A stretch of DNA of 16,095 bases from JAMLHN01 sp035708745 (GTDB lineage: Bacteria; Chloroflexota; Chloroflexia; Thermomicrobiales; UBA6265). A program made the position numbers and the translations under genes. A model generated the notes under the pieces. The model had not been told where the DNA came from. It saw only the letters and a program-made list of their open reading frames with translations, and ran no database searches. Where the stretch lies: assembly GCA_035708745.1 (NCBI GenBank), contig DASTFJ010000198.1:1-16095 (forward strand). Reading direction: 5' to 3'. Of the stretch, positions 13,154-16,095 are shown in pieces (the stretch's first letter is position 1; every line of letters begins with the position of its first letter).

Positions 13154-14482
13154 CTATTCCGCGAAGATGGCCTCTGCCTGACCCTGCATGTCCTCGAGGA
13201 TCGAGTCGATGGTAGTAGGATCGGCCAGGAAGTCGGCAAAAGCCGGTCCCGCCACATTCGAGGCGAATTCGGGGCTGGTGTCGCGGTCGAGGAACTGGGT
13301 GACCTCACCCGCGCTCGACACCGCCTGCATGACCTTCGTCTGGAGGGCGGAGTATCCGCTGGTATCGGTGTCACTAGCCGTTGCGATGGCGGTCGGATCC
13401 TTCGTCAGATAGGCTTCCTGAGCGGCGGCCGTGCCCATGTTGTAGAGCACTTCCTTGGCGCCTGCCTCGTTCTTGGGGCTCTTGGCCATCAGGAAGCCGT
13501 CGATCGGGGCTTCGACCGTCGTCGTGCCGAACTCGGGATTGAGCTCCGGCCAGACGAAGAAGTCGAGATCGTCCTGCTGGTCGGGTGGGAATTGCTGCCC
13601 GATGAAGGTGCCGAGGGTCATCATGCCCGAGGTCTTGTCGACGATGGTGGCAGCGGCTTCCTGCCAGGTGCGACCGTTCGGATCCGCCTGCTGCAGCGGC
13701 AGCAGCTCGGTCCACTGGGCGAAGACGTTCTTGACCTTGTCGTCGGTCCAGCTCTCCTTGCCGGCCATCAGATCCATGTGGAACTGGTAACCGTTGAGAC
13801 GGAAATTGAGCTGGTCGAAGGTGCCCATCGCTGGCCAGCGGCCATCGTTGGCAAAGGCGAAGGGGGTGATGTTCTTGTCCTGCATGGCGCCCGCCAGGGT
13901 CTTGAGCTCGTCCAGCGTCGTCGGCGGCGTCCAGCCATTCTCTTCGAAGAGGCTGGGGCGGTAGTAGATACCCCAGGCGTAGTAGTTGAAGGGAACGAAG
14001 TAGAGCTTGCCGTCATCGCCGGTGGACGCCAGCTTGAATCCGGCCGACATCGTGTCGTTCAGCCCCTGCCCCCAGACATCGTCGATCGGACCGAGCAGGT
14101 CCTGCGCAGCGAAATAGCGCATGCGATAGCCGGCGAACCAGGAGATGACGTCATCCGGGTTCTGCAGGTAGGTGGTGATATTTTCCTGGTAGGTATTGTG
14201 ATCGGTGGTATTGACCTTGACGGTCAGGTTCTTGTTCGGCAAGGCGTCGATCGAGGCCTGCAATCCGGATTTCGGCACTTCGTCCGAATAGTTCGAGCCG
14301 AAGGAGACATCGCCAGTGGCCGAGCCGAGATCGAGCTGCGCGCTGGCGAAGCGGGACCCGACGGTGGTGGCGAGGGCGGCGGCTCCGGCGAGCCCAGCGC
14401 CCGCTTTCAGCAGACCGCGCCGGCCGATCTGATAGCCCGCAACCGAGGGACGAGGAGAGAATTCACTGCGACGTGATGACAT
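13154..14482 (-). CDS. Extracellular solute-binding protein of a sugar ABC transporter (operon with permeases)
   Basis: 442 residues from the ATG at 14482, with GAGG five bases upstream; the frame stays open far upstream but that is antisense to the GH42 gene and its promoter. A Tat signal is at about 17-50 (IGRRGLLKAGAGLAGAAAL); the likely cleavage is after ASA, and no lipobox Cys is present. The mature domain shows family 1 features: VKVNTTDHNTYQENITTYLQ, then PDDVISWFAGYRMRYFAAQDLL, then YFVPFNYYAWGIYYRPSLFEENGWTPPTT, then TPFAFANDGRWPAMGTFDQL. It should bind a sugar outside the cell and pass it to the MalF/MalG-like pair downstream. It is divergent from a GH42 beta-galactosidase, so a galactoside or related oligosaccharide is a likely ligand (inference). 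Confidence 0.94.
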   Translation of the reverse strand: MSSRRSEFSPRPSVAGYQIGRRGLLKAGAGLAGAAALATTVGSRFASAQLDLGSATGDVSFGSNYSDEVPKSGLQASIDALPNKNLTVKVNTTDHNTYQENITTYLQNPDDVISWFAGYRMRYFAAQDLLGPIDDVWGQGLNDTMSAGFKLASTGDDGKLYFVPFNYYAWGIYYRPSLFEENGWTPPTTLDELKTLAGAMQDKNITPFAFANDGRWPAMGTFDQLNFRLNGYQFHMDLMAGKESWTDDKVKNVFAQWTELLPLQQADPNGRTWQEAAATIVDKTSGMMTLGTFIGQQFPPDQQDDLDFFVWPELNPEFGTTTVEAPIDGFLMAKSPKNEAGAKEVLYNMGTAAAQEAYLTKDPTAIATASDTDTSGYSALQTKVMQAVSSAGEVTQFLDRDTSPEFASNVAGPAFADFLADPTTIDSILEDMQGQAEAIFAE

Positions 14483-14500
14483 ACGCACCTCATTGTCATA

Positions 14501-14531
14501 CAACCGCGGTTGCAACGTGCCCGCAACCGCG
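14501..14531. promoter_or_regulatory. Putative operator cluster in the leader of the sugar operon
   Basis: A perfect 12-bp palindrome, CAACCGCGGTTG (14501-14512), overlaps a 9-bp inverted repeat formed by CGCGGTTGC (14505-14513) and GCAACCGCG (14523-14531). It sits just downstream of the predicted start (about 14548) of the solute-binding gene, where a repressor of LacI type could block transcription. The palindrome with central CG fits LacI-family sites in general form only. A related half-site pair is at 14614-14626. Confidence 0.5.
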
Positions 14532-14554
14532 CTCTGATTGTTTAGACCGCTCAA

Positions 14555-14583
14555 AGAGTAGGCTGGCCCTTTGTGGATGTCAA
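14555..14583 (-). promoter_or_regulatory. Putative sigma70-type promoter of the sugar ABC operon
   Basis: On the minus strand a perfect -35 box TTGACA (14583-14578) is followed after exactly 17 bp by TACTCT (14560-14555). The predicted start is near 14548, giving a leader of about 65 bases that contains the putative operators at 14501-14531. Confidence 0.65.
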
Positions 14584-14613
14584 CGGAGCCGTTCCATACT
14601 TGGCAAATGTTCA

Positions 14614-14626
14614 GGTTGACCCAACC
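14614..14626. promoter_or_regulatory. Second GGTTG/CAACC palindrome in the divergent region
   Basis: GGTTG-ACC-CAACC (14614-14626) repeats, in opposite polarity, the half-sites of the palindrome at 14501-14512. It lies between the sugar operon promoter and the GH42 gene and could be an auxiliary operator acting on the plus-strand gene. No strong plus-strand promoter is evident; TTGTGG (14571-14576) with CATACT (14595-14600) and an 18-bp spacer is a weak candidate. Confidence 0.4.
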
Positions 14627-14761
14627 GGGATCGATTCGGAGCGACTTTTGGCGGTTCTGGAAAATCGGACCCAGTTCAGCGGGTAGAATCTGACGCTGTC
14701 CGCCAACTCGGCAAACCTGCCAAACCCAGGGTGTTCGTTGACTGAACAGGAGACCGCGCCG

Positions 14762-16095
14762 GTGATCGAAACGCTGCCCCCAATCCCCGAAACGTTCGCG
14801 CTTGGTGTTTGCGACTATCCCGAGCACGTTCCCTGGGAGCAGTGGAAGCACTACCCCAGGCGGCAAAAGCAGCTCGGGATCACGTATGTGCGTATCGCGG
14901 AGTTCGCCTGGTCGAAGATGGAGCCGACCGAAGGCAACTTCGACTGGCAATGGCTCGATGACGCGGTCGAGGCGCTGGCGGGCGCCGGTCTCGAGATCGT
15001 CATGTGCACGCCCACGGCCACGCCGCCGGCCTGGCTGATCCGCAAGCATCCGGAGATTTTGCCGACCGGTCCCGACGGGCACATTCGCAACTTCGGCTCG
15101 CGCAAGCATTACGACCATGCCAGCCCAATCTATCGCGAGCATTCGCGCCGCATCACGCGGGAGGTCGCCGGCCGCTACGGGCAGCATCCCTCGGTGGTGG
15201 GATGGCAGACCGACAACGAATGGGGGTGCCACAGCACCGTTCGTTCCTATGGTGGCGCGAGCGTGCTGGCATTCCGGGAATGGCTGGAGCGCAAATACGG
15301 CACGCTGGAGGCGCTGAACGATGCCTGGGGGAATGTCTTCTGGAGTCAGGAGTACACCGACTGGAGCCAGATCGACCCGCCATTCAATATGCCGACCGAC
15401 AAGAATCCGTCGCATGTGCTCGATTTCGACCGCTTTGCCAGCGATGCGGTGACCGAATTCCAGGCCGAGCAGATCGCCATCATCCGCGAGCTCTCGCCGG
15501 GCCGCTGGATCACCCACAACTACATGATGCATTTCATGGAGTTCGATCAGTACAAGAACGCGGAGCTGCTCGATTTCGCCTCGTGGGATTCCTATCCCCT
15601 GGGTCAGGTGGAACGCTCGACCATGTCCGAGGAGGAGAAAGTGCGCTGGGCGCGCACCGGGCATCCCGACTGGATCTCCTGGAATCACGATGTCTATCGG
15701 GGGTTGAAGGGGCGGCGCGCCTTCTGGGTGATGGAGCAAGGAGCCGGGCAGGTCAATTGGGCGCCGTCGAACTGCATTCCGGCCGAAGGCGCGGTTGCGC
15801 TGTGGACCGCGCAAGCCTATGCGCATGGGGCGAGCTGCGTGTCCTATTTCCGCTGGCGCGCAGCCACGATTGCCCAGGAATTGATGCATTCCGGCATCCT
15901 GCGGCACGATGAGACTCTCGATCGCGGCGGGCAGGAGATTGCCCGCATGGAAATGGCCGGCCGGGTGAACGGCGGCGTTCCGGCGCGGGTGGCGTTGCTG
16001 CACGACTACGAATCGCAGTGGATCTACGACACCCAGCCGCATAGCGCCCGCGCCAGCTATATCAACCAGACGATGCTGTTCTATTCGGCGTTGCG
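14762..16095 (+). CDS. Glycoside hydrolase family 42 beta-galactosidase (3'-truncated by window edge)
   Basis: 444 residues are visible and the C-terminal part is beyond the window. I chose the GTG at 14762 (AGGAG nine bases upstream); a TTG at 14738 would add eight residues (MTEQETAP) and is possible. No signal peptide, so it acts in the cytoplasm. The (beta/alpha)8 domain begins with FALGVCDYPEHVPWEQW and YVRIAEFAWSKMEPTEG, then ATPPAWLIRKHPEIL. Glu153 in TDNEWG is the acid/base and Glu325 in WVMEQGAGQVNW the nucleophile; the 172-residue spacing is close to that of the Thermus GH42 enzyme. It hydrolyses terminal beta-galactosides. It is divergent from the sugar ABC operon and shares its regulatory region, consistent with uptake and cleavage of the same sugar. 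Some GH42 enzymes act on arabinosides or plant galactans, so the exact substrate is open. Confidence 0.95.
   Translation, partial: MIETLPPIPETFALGVCDYPEHVPWEQWKHYPRRQKQLGITYVRIAEFAWSKMEPTEGNFDWQWLDDAVEALAGAGLEIVMCTPTATPPAWLIRKHPEILPTGPDGHIRNFGSRKHYDHASPIYREHSRRITREVAGRYGQHPSVVGWQTDNEWGCHSTVRSYGGASVLAFREWLERKYGTLEALNDAWGNVFWSQEYTDWSQIDPPFNMPTDKNPSHVLDFDRFASDAVTEFQAEQIAIIRELSPGRWITHNYMMHFMEFDQYKNAELLDFASWDSYPLGQVERSTMSEEEKVRWARTGHPDWISWNHDVYRGLKGRRAFWVMEQGAGQVNWAPSNCIPAEGAVALWTAQAYAHGASCVSYFRWRAATIAQELMHSGILRHDETLDRGGQEIARMEMAGRVNGGVPARVALLHDYESQWIYDTQPHSARASYINQTMLFYSAL

Noticed and set aside
13127..14476. 449-codon plus-strand frame opposite the operon solute-binding protein
   Set aside because: Shadow frame: no ribosome binding site, no domain, and the minus strand is clearly the coding one.
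14483..16042. Very long minus-strand open frame extending the solute-binding protein upstream to 16042
   Set aside because: The extension is antisense to the GH42 coding sequence, whose catalytic motifs are clear, and runs through the divergent promoter. The ATG at 14482 has a ribosome binding site and starts a proper Tat signal. GC-rich DNA readily leaves such antisense frames open.

Overview
The window is GC-rich bacterial DNA with frequent GTG starts, clear AGGAGG-type ribosome binding sites, and several exported proteins carrying twin-arginine (Tat) signals and Thr/Pro/Ala/Ser-rich low-complexity stretches (for example TPVASP-like runs). I infer a heterotrophic Chloroflexota of the Thermomicrobia type. 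This rests on gene style only, because there is no rRNA or other marker gene. No tRNA, rRNA, CRISPR array, insertion sequence or complete mobile element was seen.

Left part (1-4809): a Tat-exported sugar-type ABC solute-binding protein runs off the left edge and is divergent from an FMN-dependent PPOX-family flavoprotein. Three minus-strand genes follow. In transcription order they are a Crp/Fnr-family regulator, a secreted protein with two tandem beta-sandwich-like repeats, and a Tat-exported type-1 copper protein (cupredoxin). Hairpin terminators close the units.

Middle (4810-8569): about 1 kb holds no convincing intact gene. It does contain a decayed, internally deleted copy of a DHA2-type MFS transporter (about 5300-5490), a relative of the intact gene at 8570-10231. 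Next is a two-gene operon for a gluconate-2-dehydrogenase-like enzyme: a Tat-exported small subunit and a GMC flavoprotein with a Cys cluster. The cytochrome subunit usual for such enzymes is not present here.

The most striking signal is regulatory. A 16-bp palindrome of form TGTARG-N4-CCTACA occurs twice, once upstream of the tandem-repeat protein gene and once upstream of the dehydrogenase operon. In each case the centre lies exactly 29.5 bp before a TATNGT -10 box, which is class II (about -41.5) Crp/Fnr geometry. The Crp-family gene lies between the two sites. I infer a local regulon linking the secreted repeat protein, possibly the cupredoxin, and the periplasmic/extracytoplasmic dehydrogenase, with the cupredoxin as a possible electron acceptor.

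Right part (8570-16095): the intact MFS efflux-type transporter is divergent from an OsmC-family peroxide-defence protein that has a near-consensus promoter and an adjacent palindrome. Then comes a minus-strand sugar ABC operon (solute-binding protein, MalF-like permease, MalG-like permease, no ATPase), divergent from a GH42 beta-galactosidase that runs off the right edge. The shared intergenic region has a strong promoter and a cluster of GGTTG/CAACC half-sites. The layout suggests import of a galactoside or related oligosaccharide followed by intracellular hydrolysis. Two intergenic spots (3904-3931 and 13042-13108) carry arrays of a degenerate 7-bp repeat, GTCAAGA.
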